DNA from: Roseburia sp.
Lineage (GTDB): Bacteria; Bacillota; Clostridia; Lachnospirales; Lachnospiraceae
DNA length: 64,000 nt
Assembly (NCBI GenBank): GCA_017549185.1
Contig: JAFYVJ010000074.1
Location: 1 to 64,000, forward strand
Direction: 5' to 3'
Below, one piece after another: positions 16,701 through 24,598 of this stretch. The position numbers and the translations under genes are program-made. The notes below the pieces were generated by a model that was given only the letters and a program-made list of their open reading frames with translations, ran no database searches and was not told the origin of the DNA. Position 1 is the stretch's first letter; every line of letters starts with the position of its first letter.

Positions 16701-18366
16701 TATATCTGCAAATTTGAAATTCGCAGATATTAAAGTAGTAAAGACTATCAATAATGAAGATGGTATTACCGTATCAATGGGAGATGAGGTAGAATTCGAA
16801 ATTATAGGGGAAGTACCTGATTATCCGGGCGTTGATACTGTGGATAATGAAGGTAATCCAGCAAAGGATTTTTCAAATTATTTCTTCACAATGAATGATA
16901 CCATGTCAGATTCCTTTGAATTTGATAGAGAACAAGGCGTTGTTATTGAGTATACTACCGATAGTGATATAGAGACTGAAACTTGGGTAGAGCTTGAAAC
17001 AGATAAATATGAATCATTATTTGCTTTAGCTTCAAAAGATACAAGTACAGTAGGTGTTCGTAGATGCAAAGATAATATAGGAAATAACGATATTTATTGT
17101 ATCGTTTCCGGACCAGAGTCATCAAAATATACATATAATTTTTATATTTATTCAGAGGAATATGGAACCTATACATGGTTTTATAAATTATCTAGTTCTA
17201 GTTTAAATGCTAGTATTTCAGGAGCATTGACTGATTATAAGAATACTACAAAAAGAACTACTGCAACTACACTTTCTTTTGATAATACAGTCGAATGGAC
17301 AGATATTAATAATATTGTATTTGACTATGAAAAACTTCATGAGTTAGGTGCAAAATATGTTCGTGTGACATATAATGCAGTTGTTACACCAGAAGTTGTA
17401 GTAGGAGCAGATGATAATACCAATACCGTAACATTCCACTATCAGAAAGATTTAAGTGGTGCTGGCGGAAGTTCTTCTGACACAGCGTATGCATGGACTT
17501 ATGGTTTGAACATCGTAAAGAAAGATGGTGATGATACATCTACATATCTAGCAAATGCGAAATTCAAACTTTACAAAGAGGCACATATTTATGTACCAAG
17601 CGATGCAAATGCAGATAAAACAGAAGCTACTTATGCTAATTACGAATTTTTAATGAATGTTGATGAAACTACAGATGTACCAACAGGTATTATTTCAGCA
17701 GAGCAAAATGCTGTAGCAGAAACTCTTGATACATTAGCAGAATTAAATAGTGTAATCAACGGAGATTATTATTACAGATATGTAGCTTATGAAGCAGACA
17801 AGTGTGGAGTAGAAACTTGTGCAATGAAGGATGCAGCTCATTCACATGTACTTGTATATAAATTTATTGGAGTAAATGGTGATGCAACATCAGAAATCGT
17901 TTCTGTTGCAAATGCAAGCGGTGTTACAGTGAAAGGTTTAGCACCAGCTAGTTATGTATTAATCGAAACAAGCGCACCTACAGGCTACAATAAATTACAG
18001 GAAGCTTTAAGATTTGAGATTCAGGAACTTACAGTGGACCAGGCATCTGCATTAGGTCATCATACAGAAGATGGTAAAGTAAGTTTGAAAGGCTTTGCTT
18101 CAGACGAGACATACGAAAAAACTCAGATTGAGAGTGACACATCATTGAAATATGCACAGGTTGGAGAAGGTGATAAGGCAGTTTATTACAAAGTATACGA
18201 AGACGGTATTTATCCAATCGAAGTAGAGAACTTCAAAGGACTTACTCTTCCAAGTACTGGTGGTATGGGTACTTTATTCTTCACACTAATCGGTTTATTT
18301 GTTATGACAGCAGCATTAGTTGTTATCATTGCAAAAAGAAATGGACAAAAATATATTGAGTACTAA
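13789..18366 (+). CDS. Double pilin: two complete LPSTG pilin precursors in one ORF
   Basis: 1525 residues. Residues 1-778 form a full pilin precursor: signal peptide, N-terminal domain (DEIKVYQVATMQW), middle domain, Cna-B-like domain (YLEGAKFYVF), E-box-like YIVSEYLAPTGY, LPSTG (746-750), hydrophobic helix and basic tail. At 780 a second signal-peptide-like stretch begins (MRYAAEFMAILLVVG, ending NVYA near 806) and a second pilin follows (DTLEVYKIAEMKY, E box YVLIETSAPTGY), ending with LPSTG at 1487-1491. The reading frame is continuous and no ribosome site precedes the internal ATG at 16126. The start ATG 13789 is preferred over 13777, which has AAAGG directly against it. Sortase cleavage at the first LPSTG would split the chain. 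Confidence 0.85.
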   Translation: MKRFIKSLTVFALVFTMLLGSTQPILAVTTEELNNKSDTSVSVQLVNAENSTGSFTVNCAGTEDEIKVYQVATMQWNADTESFDEPQWVAAVTSWLSGSYVSLTTPALLAAQSESVQGDFFKALVDEENGIIKADGLQKWSSFAGDGEDGYIIDPSIVVEKDDNVDEKTDAYSIENVPLGIYVVVGSSGAKTYAPAVVNLIPDRDPTGKWYVDNNIEATMKAADAYMHKFINGQKTDIVTIGEEVDFTIEFPLPEYEDRGEQAIYTLTFDDVLSDAFTLDTDSVVIKYRTDAGTSWEQAAELSKDYYTALIAAPAPANNPDGYGITVWGCGYHHLKYYTDSSKTKIIEYVIYRNKYKDPETERDKYAYYYYKEGAYHVIYDSEKQYDSVDVEGLRAEYARLTGDSTGHSLVQFNADGTVNGSGGSTSPTEVQELFEGKNGYEYVASLFHNIFNITFDYNKLIENDLYNQNVDIQITYKAQVNKNIEVNSENNTNTATMKYEINAAGDKFATISDTVKAYTYGLNLVKMDGDTYQTTQATDAQRNPRFEADGITPIYEDPTYLEGAKFYVFKETDTFIGEDYKGSMPGSPDAKDLDENTKLTEYKADHTGDGQYYYYTYQATEDTTLDNGVAVTSGDTVTRVFKLVVLEDKTYGTYFNGTLTSDDEAEGVTVKGLDEGNYIVSEYLAPTGYNLLAEDMMFSIYKISDNKAEEQAGSYKLFSGNQTGDELDDDGLYTMNVLNYAGLTLPSTGGMGTMLFTMIGILLMVAAIVVIMMKNKKNMRYAAEFMAILLVVGMLFQLTPQNVYAVTEVKLNNEYGSAVTGDNKVNFTVNIKNAGDTLEVYKIAEMKYENDTYNGPSWVTGVQQKLEGSDYAAYTTPALLGEASIDDQVAFLEWLYTNKDTNNLEQNQKVPAGNITESVGGEQITVSNVDYGIYLVKAVNTISGKNYQLLTVNAIPTQEGPLGAWYIKDNISANLKFADIKVVKTINNEDGITVSMGDEVEFEIIGEVPDYPGVDTVDNEGNPAKDFSNYFFTMNDTMSDSFEFDREQGVVIEYTTDSDIETETWVELETDKYESLFALASKDTSTVGVRRCKDNIGNNDIYCIVSGPESSKYTYNFYIYSEEYGTYTWFYKLSSSSLNASISGALTDYKNTTKRTTATTLSFDNTVEWTDINNIVFDYEKLHELGAKYVRVTYNAVVTPEVVVGADDNTNTVTFHYQKDLSGAGGSSSDTAYAWTYGLNIVKKDGDDTSTYLANAKFKLYKEAHIYVPSDANADKTEATYANYEFLMNVDETTDVPTGIISAEQNAVAETLDTLAELNSVINGDYYYRYVAYEADKCGVETCAMKDAAHSHVLVYKFIGVNGDATSEIVSVANASGVTVKGLAPASYVLIETSAPTGYNKLQEALRFEIQELTVDQASALGHHTEDGKVSLKGFASDETYEKTQIESDTSLKYAQVGEGDKAVYYKVYEDGIYPIEVENFKGLTLPSTGGMGTLFFTLIGLFVMTAALVVIIAKRNGQKYIEY

Positions 18367-18368
18367 TC

Positions 18369-18402
18369 TGTAACTCCTTTGTAACACCCTTAGGGCTATC
18401 AT
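18369..18402 (+). promoter_or_regulatory. TGTAAC direct-repeat promoter, copy 3
   Basis: TGTAAC at 18369-18374 and 18380-18385, 11 bp apart, with -10 TATCAT (18397-18402) after 11 bases. The half-sites begin three bases after the pilin stop codon. It drives the sortase gene and probably the genes behind it. Confidence 0.62.
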
Positions 18403-18436
18403 GCTAATATATGATAGACTAAGGGTGTTTTCTTTT
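18383..18436 (+). terminator. Terminator-like hairpin enclosing the promoter -10, second example
   Basis: The outer arms AACACCCTTAG (18383-18393) and CTAAGGGTGTT (18419-18429) and the inner arms CTATCAT and ATGATAG form a long stem, followed by TTTTCTTTT. The -10 TATCAT lies within the structure. It should end pilin transcripts while transcripts started here cannot form it. It could also set the ratio of pilin to sortase. Confidence 0.65.
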
Positions 18437-18461
18437 GCCGGAAGACATAAAAGGTGAGAAT

Positions 18462-19781
18462 ATGCGGGTAAGACGGGAGTTCAACAAGACGAATTTTCTT
18501 CTGATCCTAGTCTTTTTGGTGGGACTGGGGATTCTGTTGTACCCAAATATCAGTAATTATTTCAATGAACGCAACAGTTCAAAAGCAAATACCGTTTATG
18601 ACGAGACAGTTGCGTTGATGAATGAAGAGAAAAAAGTAGAGATAAAAGGGCAGGTAACAGAATATAACAAAACACTGCAAAAGGATCCAATCGGTCGTTT
18701 TGCAGAGATGACCATTTCACAGTATCAGGAATACATGTCACAGTTGAATGTAGATGGAAATGGTATGATGTGTTCATTAAAGATTGAAAAATTGGGACTT
18801 AATCTACCGGTGTTTCATGGTACGACAGAAGATGTTTTACAAAAATATGTAGGACATGTTGAAGGAAGTAGTTTGCCAATTGGTGGTATAGGAACACATA
18901 GTGCACTTTCAGCACACAGAGGTCTGCCGACCGCTGTGCTTTTTACGAATTTAGACCGTATGGAAGTGGGAGATTATTTTTCAATTGTAGTAGTCGGTGA
19001 AGAACATATTTATCAGATAGATCAGATTCTTACTGTTTTACCGGATGATCTTTCTCCGTTGGAAATCGATCCGGAGAAGGATTTATGTACATTGATTACA
19101 TGTACACCTTATGGAGTGAACACACATCGTCTGATGGTTAGAGGTGTCCGAATACCGGATGAAAAAGTGGAAGAAGTAATCTCGGAGATGGAAGAGTCAA
19201 AATTATTTGATTTTACAAGAGAAGAAGTTGTCAATATTATCGCGGTTGTCATGGTTAGCATCTTATTAGGTGCATTGGGTCCATCCATTTTGTTCCCGCC
19301 GATTATCATGAGAAAAGTGCCATTGCGTCCATGGGATGATAATATTGAAAAGGTTATAGCAGCGGCGATTCAGGTATCTGAATTTGCAACGCGTGCAAAT
19401 TGGGCAACAGAAGATGTGACCAAAGAAGCTGATCGATTGTCTAGGTTAAGACGTTGGGACGAAACATTAAATCATAAGGAAGAGCTTTCCGAAGAAGATA
19501 CACAACGTCCATGGCACGAATATCAATATGAGGATGAAGAAGAATTATCCGAAGTAGAGAAGAAACGTTATCGCGAATGGGATGATGAGATTCTAGAAAA
19601 GGTAGAGCAGGATTGGAAACCAATAGACCGTGCGGCACATAAGAGAGCGTTACAGTATACAGACGTTGATAAAGTAGTAGAGCAGGGAACTGCAGAAGAA
19701 AAACCTGTAGATTTGGAACCGTATTTTAAAGAAGAAATACAAAAAGGACATGAAATTGTAAAGAAGAGCAGACGAGAATAG
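18462..19781 (+). CDS. srtC: Class C (pilin) sortase with extended cytoplasmic tail
   Basis: 439 residues. An N-terminal helix (about 10-30) precedes the sortase domain. Catalytic residues are visible: His152 in LSAHRGLP, Cys214 in TLITCTPYG and Arg223 in THRLMVRG. A DPI motif near 65 could be the lid. A second membrane helix (about 258-280) is typical of class C enzymes. The remaining 155 residues or so are unusual: a charged cytoplasmic tail with four spaced RxW[DH] motifs (RPWDDN, RRWDET, RPWHEY, REWDDE). ATG at 18462 follows AAAGGTGAG, and the TTG at 18435 is rejected. It should polymerise the pilins encoded just upstream. Confidence 0.9.
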   Translation: MRVRREFNKTNFLLILVFLVGLGILLYPNISNYFNERNSSKANTVYDETVALMNEEKKVEIKGQVTEYNKTLQKDPIGRFAEMTISQYQEYMSQLNVDGNGMMCSLKIEKLGLNLPVFHGTTEDVLQKYVGHVEGSSLPIGGIGTHSALSAHRGLPTAVLFTNLDRMEVGDYFSIVVVGEEHIYQIDQILTVLPDDLSPLEIDPEKDLCTLITCTPYGVNTHRLMVRGVRIPDEKVEEVISEMEESKLFDFTREEVVNIIAVVMVSILLGALGPSILFPPIIMRKVPLRPWDDNIEKVIAAAIQVSEFATRANWATEDVTKEADRLSRLRRWDETLNHKEELSEEDTQRPWHEYQYEDEEELSEVEKKRYREWDDEILEKVEQDWKPIDRAAHKRALQYTDVDKVVEQGTAEEKPVDLEPYFKEEIQKGHEIVKKSRRE

Positions 19782-19801
19782 GCGATAGGAGGGAGGATGC
19801 T

Positions 19802-22702
19802 ATGATGGAACAAAAAAAGGCAATACGTATTAGTAAAAACATGATAGCGATTACTCTCTCAATTTGTATGATACTATATTTTGGCTATGCTGAAAGAAGT
19901 ATGAAAAGAGTTTATGCGGATGCAGATCTAAATACAGAAGTTGTCGTGACTGAAACAGAGTTGCCGGATAGTATAGAAGGCACAGTAGAGAATAGCGGAA
20001 CGGAGATAACGAATAGTGAAGAAACGATTCCTGATTATGTAGAAGATAACAGCAATTCCAACCTAGGCATAGAGCAGGGAACGGAGACGACAGAGAGCAC
20101 AGAATCAACAGAAAGTACAGAGTCGACAGAGAGTACAGAATCGACAGAAAGTACAGAGTCGACAGAGAGTACAGAATCGACAGAAAGCACAGAGTCAACG
20201 GAAAATACGGAATCGACAGAAAGCACAGAGTCAACGGAAAATACGGAATTGACAGAAAGTACAGAGTCGACAGAGAGTACGGAATCGACAGAAAGCACAG
20301 AGTCGGCCGAGAATACAGAATCGACAGAAGATCCGGAAGATACAGAAAAAGAAGAAATTCCACAGATAGTGGCTTCTATTACATATTCCTATACGATACA
20401 TAAAGCAGTAGAAACGGTAGCTCTATCAGATGAGGGAAGTAGCGAAGTTTCTGAAATAGATACACAGGAAGAAGTAATATCTGAGATTGTGACAGAAACA
20501 ATTATAGAAACAAGGGAGTACTATACCCTTTTTGAGGCTTTTGTAGGGGCAGCATCTGTAACAGAATTGTTGATAGAAAAAGGTATGGCAGATTATGTAC
20601 CGACGATTGTATTACTGTCGGATATAACAATAGGTGATACTGTTGTTAATGAAGAGAATGCATCCTTTATTTTAGATTTAAATGGTCATGCTGTACAGAT
20701 TGGAGAAACAGCAGGGATTGATTTTGCTGCTGGAAATATTGTATTAACAGACGGTGCTTATTTGGAAGCAAAAGAGCAGTCTTTAGAAGGTGCACTTCCT
20801 ATATTGGGAAGTGTATCTGGTATAGGTACTTATTTATTTACCGGTTCAGGAAATATGTGTTTTAATACGGGACGATATCAGTTAGAAAATGATATTGTAA
20901 CAGGATGTATCGTGAATCAGTCTACTAATGTAGTAATAAATGACGGTTATTATCTGGCAAAAGCAGGTAGGATAGCCGGCGATATAGGAACGATTACGAT
21001 TAACGGCGGATTTTTTATTTACGATGTAGAAAAGGGGATAAGGCAGACAGGTGAAGTGATTCTGCCAGCTGAACAGGCGCTGATTAAGACACAGATTACG
21101 ATGGGGGATGTGGTTTGGATTGGATTGGTGCTTGGTGAACCAAGTTATATAGTAGAAGTGAAGGTGACGGAAAATGATGAGATAAAGGAAGTTTGTACTT
21201 ATCATGCCGATTTTGCCAGTGCATGGGAACAGGCGATTACACTTAGTTGTGAAAATGGAGGTGTTCCTGCAAAAGTTCGTATCTGTGATGAAGAGATTGT
21301 TGGAGTACAGATAAGTCAGAGCTATGAATTAGATATCGTGGAAGAGCAACCGATACCTATAGTAGAATTGTCTAACATGAATATGAAACGTGCAGAGGGG
21401 TTTGTAGACAGTATGTTTTCTGTGAATAACGGAGAACTGATACTGGATGGATGTTATATAGATGGAGAAGCGGAAGCATCTGCATCTTTAATTCGAGTGT
21501 CTGGAAAATCTCATTTGTCTTTGAAGGATTCGACGTTGGTAAATAATGTCGGTATGTTAAATGAACAGACCGGAGATACAGGCGCAGGTGTACATTTAGC
21601 GGATAACGCTGTTTTGGAAGTAGAGGGAATTGTATCTGTCAAAAATAATGTATGTGTTGTTCCATTGTCAGAAGAAACCGTAACGACAGTAGTTAGAAAT
21701 GTATATATGCAAGATGGGGCTACTATCACAGTAAATGATACCTTAAGAGGCGAAGATGCTAGTTCTAGTATTGGAATTACACATCAGGATGGAATCATTG
21801 CCGGACTTACAATGATGGGTGATATGGATGCGACATTTATCAGCAAAAGAGAAGAATTATCCGGTGGTGCAGAGAATATGGATGTAAGTGATATTCTTGA
21901 AGTATTTACATCAGATGACTATCCATCATATTTTTTAAATTATGACCTAAATAAGAATATTCTTTATTGGGATAAAGAGACGAGATACCTTCCAGAGGCT
22001 GGTTATATTAAATTAGAAATGATACTTCTTTTTGTCGGATTATTTGGTTTTATCGTAAGTAATCTGCCTCAGTTAAAGGATAAAAAGTTATTAGCAAAGA
22101 TTGTAACTACAATGGCGACGGTTTGTATGATTTGTGGAATCGTAATAGGATTTTTACATATTAAGCGTGAACAGGATTTATATCAGGAGAACATACAGAT
22201 TATACAACAAATGACGGAATTGCAGGAAAGTAAGAAAACCACGGCAGATGTTTCTTCAGAGGCAGCATTTGCTACGGAAGCATATGAAAGTGAAGTGGAG
22301 GAAGAGCAGGAAATTGGACTTCCGAATGACGGAAGAGAATATTTTGCAGTTCTTGAATTGCCACAGTTGGGAATTAAGCTGCCGGTATTATCGGAATATT
22401 CCGAAGCTGGTATGAAGATGACGCCATGTGTATATTATGGAAGTATCGAAACCAATAATCTTGTGATAGTAGGGCATAATTACGAGAGCCAGTTGGCAGC
22501 GTTGAATGATTTTGACGAGAATTTAGAGGTAATTCTTACTTGTAAAGATGGAACGGTTTATACATATGAAAGTTTTATGGTAGAAAGTTTAAACCCGGAT
22601 CAGGTTGATGAGATGTTAACAGGTAATTGGGATTTTACCGTATTTACTTGTAATTATGCGGGAGACAAGAGAATAGCATACAGATGCTTTATACAGGAAT
22701 AG
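19802..22702 (+). CDS. LPEAG surface protein fused to its own sortase domain
   Basis: 966 residues. An N-terminal signal peptide (about 10-40) leads to a Thr-Glu-Ser repeat tract (about 96-178) and a beta-rich region (about 240-720; SFILDLNGHAVQIG resembles the giant protein at 52857). A sorting-type signal LPEAG (730-734) precedes a membrane helix (about 737-757), a short basic loop (KDKK) and a second helix (about 769-790). The rest (about 840-966) looks like a sortase: YFAVLELPQLGIKLPVL, His892 in VIVGHNYE, Cys950 in TVFTCNYAG, Arg957 or Arg961 in KRIAYRC. The topology is consistent: surface part out, loop in, sortase out. AGGAGGGAGG precedes the ATG. It follows the class C sortase gene by 20 bases. 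Confidence 0.85.
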   Translation: MMEQKKAIRISKNMIAITLSICMILYFGYAERSMKRVYADADLNTEVVVTETELPDSIEGTVENSGTEITNSEETIPDYVEDNSNSNLGIEQGTETTESTESTESTESTESTESTESTESTESTESTESTESTENTESTESTESTENTELTESTESTESTESTESTESAENTESTEDPEDTEKEEIPQIVASITYSYTIHKAVETVALSDEGSSEVSEIDTQEEVISEIVTETIIETREYYTLFEAFVGAASVTELLIEKGMADYVPTIVLLSDITIGDTVVNEENASFILDLNGHAVQIGETAGIDFAAGNIVLTDGAYLEAKEQSLEGALPILGSVSGIGTYLFTGSGNMCFNTGRYQLENDIVTGCIVNQSTNVVINDGYYLAKAGRIAGDIGTITINGGFFIYDVEKGIRQTGEVILPAEQALIKTQITMGDVVWIGLVLGEPSYIVEVKVTENDEIKEVCTYHADFASAWEQAITLSCENGGVPAKVRICDEEIVGVQISQSYELDIVEEQPIPIVELSNMNMKRAEGFVDSMFSVNNGELILDGCYIDGEAEASASLIRVSGKSHLSLKDSTLVNNVGMLNEQTGDTGAGVHLADNAVLEVEGIVSVKNNVCVVPLSEETVTTVVRNVYMQDGATITVNDTLRGEDASSSIGITHQDGIIAGLTMMGDMDATFISKREELSGGAENMDVSDILEVFTSDDYPSYFLNYDLNKNILYWDKETRYLPEAGYIKLEMILLFVGLFGFIVSNLPQLKDKKLLAKIVTTMATVCMICGIVIGFLHIKREQDLYQENIQIIQQMTELQESKKTTADVSSEAAFATEAYESEVEEEQEIGLPNDGREYFAVLELPQLGIKLPVLSEYSEAGMKMTPCVYYGSIETNNLVIVGHNYESQLAALNDFDENLEVILTCKDGTVYTYESFMVESLNPDQVDEMLTGNWDFTVFTCNYAGDKRIAYRCFIQE
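20087..20337 (+). repeat. Thr-Glu-Ser coding repeat tract
   Basis: About 28 units of a 9-base repeat (ACAGARTCG or ACAGARAGY) encode TES, with a few TEN and TEL variants. It forms a flexible, probably wall-spanning linker in the surface protein. Tracts like this change length easily by slippage, and each 9-base step keeps the frame. Confidence 0.9.
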
Positions 22703-22721
22703 AGAATATAGGAGAATATAG

Positions 22722-23987
22722 ATGAGGATGTTTGGAATAGGGGTAGATCTAATGGCAGTCATGATAACATTTGTGATTTCCATTGGTGTAATCCTTGGGA
22801 AAAAGAATAGTCTGAATAAATATTTCCTGTTAATGTTATTGTTGAATGCACTGACGTTATTAGCTGATATAGGTACTCTGACATTTATGGGAGATACGGC
22901 AGCACTTGTTTTATTACAAGTGAGTTTAATTATGCAACTTTCATTTACTTTTTTGGGAGTGGCAGTGTTCAGTTTTTATATAGATGTTGTTTTGAGCGAA
23001 AAAAAAGGTGCCAGACCGATGTATCGCATCGTTCCTTTTGTAATTGTATTCATATTAATTGTTTTGTGCGTAACTTCGCTTGAAACAGGATTATTATTTC
23101 AAATTGATGCGAATGCAAATGTGAAATATGATAATTATTTTTGGATAGTAGAGTTATTAGGATGTTTTATCGTAATTTTTGATGTTGCGCGTGTTGTTAA
23201 GAGTCAGATTATGAAAAAGATATCTGCAATAACGGCAGTAGATATCTATATTTTTGTTGCAATACCGATGATTATGTTGGTAATACAAGAATTGTTAGGA
23301 GGAAGTCTGTCACTGTTTTATGCAGCAACTACGGTAGCGTTTCTGGTGTATTATATATCTATAAATACGCATCAGAACTATAATATGATGAACGAATCTG
23401 TTGAAGCTGTAAAAGCACAGACAGAACTCGTTCTTTCTCAGATACAGCCGCATTTTGTATTTAATACATTGACTACTATTAAATATCTGTGTAGTACGAA
23501 TCCTCATTTGGCGATTGAAGCGGTTACAAGATTTGCCAAATATCTTCGTAGAAATTTAGATACAATTTCCAATGAAAATTTGGTGAGATTTAAAGATGAA
23601 TTAGAGCATACGAAAAATTATCTATGGCTGGAACAGTTACGCTTTGGTAAAAATTTAAAAGTTGAGTATAGTATTGATTGTGATAATTTTTATGTTCCGG
23701 CACTTTCGTTGCAACCTATTGTTGAAAACGCTGTAAAACATGGTATTACCAAAAAGACCGGAGGCGGTTTGATTACCATTAATGTACGAGAATTAGATGA
23801 ATGTTATCGTATTACAGTAAGTGATGATGGAGTAGGTTTTGACAAACAGGAACGATCAAAGGAACATCATATAGGGATTCCTGATGTTCGTATGCGTATG
23901 TCTCAGTTAAATGGATCAACTTTACATGTACAGAGTGCAATAGGTGTGGGAACATCTGTTGTATATGAGATTATAAAGGATGAATAA
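22722..23987 (+). CDS. LytS-type sensor histidine kinase (third)
   Basis: 421 residues, with about six or seven membrane helices in residues 5-220, then the His_kinase box SQIQPHFVFNTL with His244 and an HATPase domain (LQPIVENAVKHG, DDGVGF). The architecture is the same as the kinase at 5857. AGGAGA precedes ATG 22722. It starts 19 bases after the substrate-sortase fusion and overlaps or abuts the following gene, so it is part of the operon. The regulator at 26791 is three genes downstream and is the likeliest partner. Confidence 0.88.
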   Translation: MRMFGIGVDLMAVMITFVISIGVILGKKNSLNKYFLLMLLLNALTLLADIGTLTFMGDTAALVLLQVSLIMQLSFTFLGVAVFSFYIDVVLSEKKGARPMYRIVPFVIVFILIVLCVTSLETGLLFQIDANANVKYDNYFWIVELLGCFIVIFDVARVVKSQIMKKISAITAVDIYIFVAIPMIMLVIQELLGGSLSLFYAATTVAFLVYYISINTHQNYNMMNESVEAVKAQTELVLSQIQPHFVFNTLTTIKYLCSTNPHLAIEAVTRFAKYLRRNLDTISNENLVRFKDELEHTKNYLWLEQLRFGKNLKVEYSIDCDNFYVPALSLQPIVENAVKHGITKKTGGGLITINVRELDECYRITVSDDGVGFDKQERSKEHHIGIPDVRMRMSQLNGSTLHVQSAIGVGTSVVYEIIKDE

Positions 23988-23988
23988 G

Positions 23989-24576
23989 ATGGAAAATGAT
24001 GAAAAATTAACGTCTATGATCGAAGAATTAAATGAGATACAGAGTCAGCTTGAAGACTGTGAGAAGGTGTTAAAATTAGAAATGCCTGTAGTTCCATCGG
24101 ACAGAGTAGAAAGAAAAACTGTCAGAAGAACTGTTGAGAGACAGCCAGTGGAAACAGATGTAAAACTGCATGCTTCTATAAAAGAACTTTCTGAGCAAAT
24201 GGAAGATATAAAGCATAGGCTAAGGCAGTTAGAAGAAATTACTGTTAAACTAGAGTTGCTCGATGAAGTAGACGAAGATGTCAATTATATCAAGAATTTC
24301 ATGAACCATAAGTTAGATAAGGACTTTGATGCGATGTATCGCAATCTTATGGATCAGATGAATATTGAGGCAATTAAAATTTATCGAAATATACAGGCGG
24401 TTATTGTGGAAGAACAAGCAAAACAGAATCATGTTTTGTTCGGTGTGGATGGTAAGTCTGATAAGTTGAAGTTTAGAATGAATCATGTATTGATTTTTTC
24501 CATCATATCGTTTGTGGTGTCTATTTTGGTAATGATTTTGCAGATTTTACCTGCAATGGGAGTTGATATTTTTTAG
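23989..24576 (+). CDS. Coiled-coil protein with C-terminal membrane helix
   Basis: 195 residues, family not recognised. Most of the chain (1-160) is charged and helical with heptad-like spacing (ELNEIQSQLEDCEKVLKLE, KELSEQMEDIKHRLRQLEE). The end is a membrane helix (HVLIFSIISFVVSILVMIL). This is a tail-anchored topology with the coiled coil in the cytoplasm. I choose ATG 23989 because AAAGGA lies 8 bases upstream. The alternative ATG 23980 abuts that site. A similar protein is encoded at 26226, on the other side of the lysozyme gene. The two could form a cytoplasmic scaffold under the pilus or sortase complex. Confidence 0.7.
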   Translation: MENDEKLTSMIEELNEIQSQLEDCEKVLKLEMPVVPSDRVERKTVRRTVERQPVETDVKLHASIKELSEQMEDIKHRLRQLEEITVKLELLDEVDEDVNYIKNFMNHKLDKDFDAMYRNLMDQMNIEAIKIYRNIQAVIVEEQAKQNHVLFGVDGKSDKLKFRMNHVLIFSIISFVVSILVMILQILPAMGVDIF

Positions 24577-24598
24577 AATGGATATTTGATGGAACTAT

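Noticed and set aside
20035-20298. Minus-strand open frame with regular LSVDSV repeats
   Set aside because: It is the shadow of the Thr-Glu-Ser tract on the other strand. It has no ribosome site and its regularity follows from the 9-base repeat.
20087-20337. Possible CRISPR array
   Set aside because: The unit is nine bases with no spacers, in frame within a clear gene, and no cas genes are present in the window.
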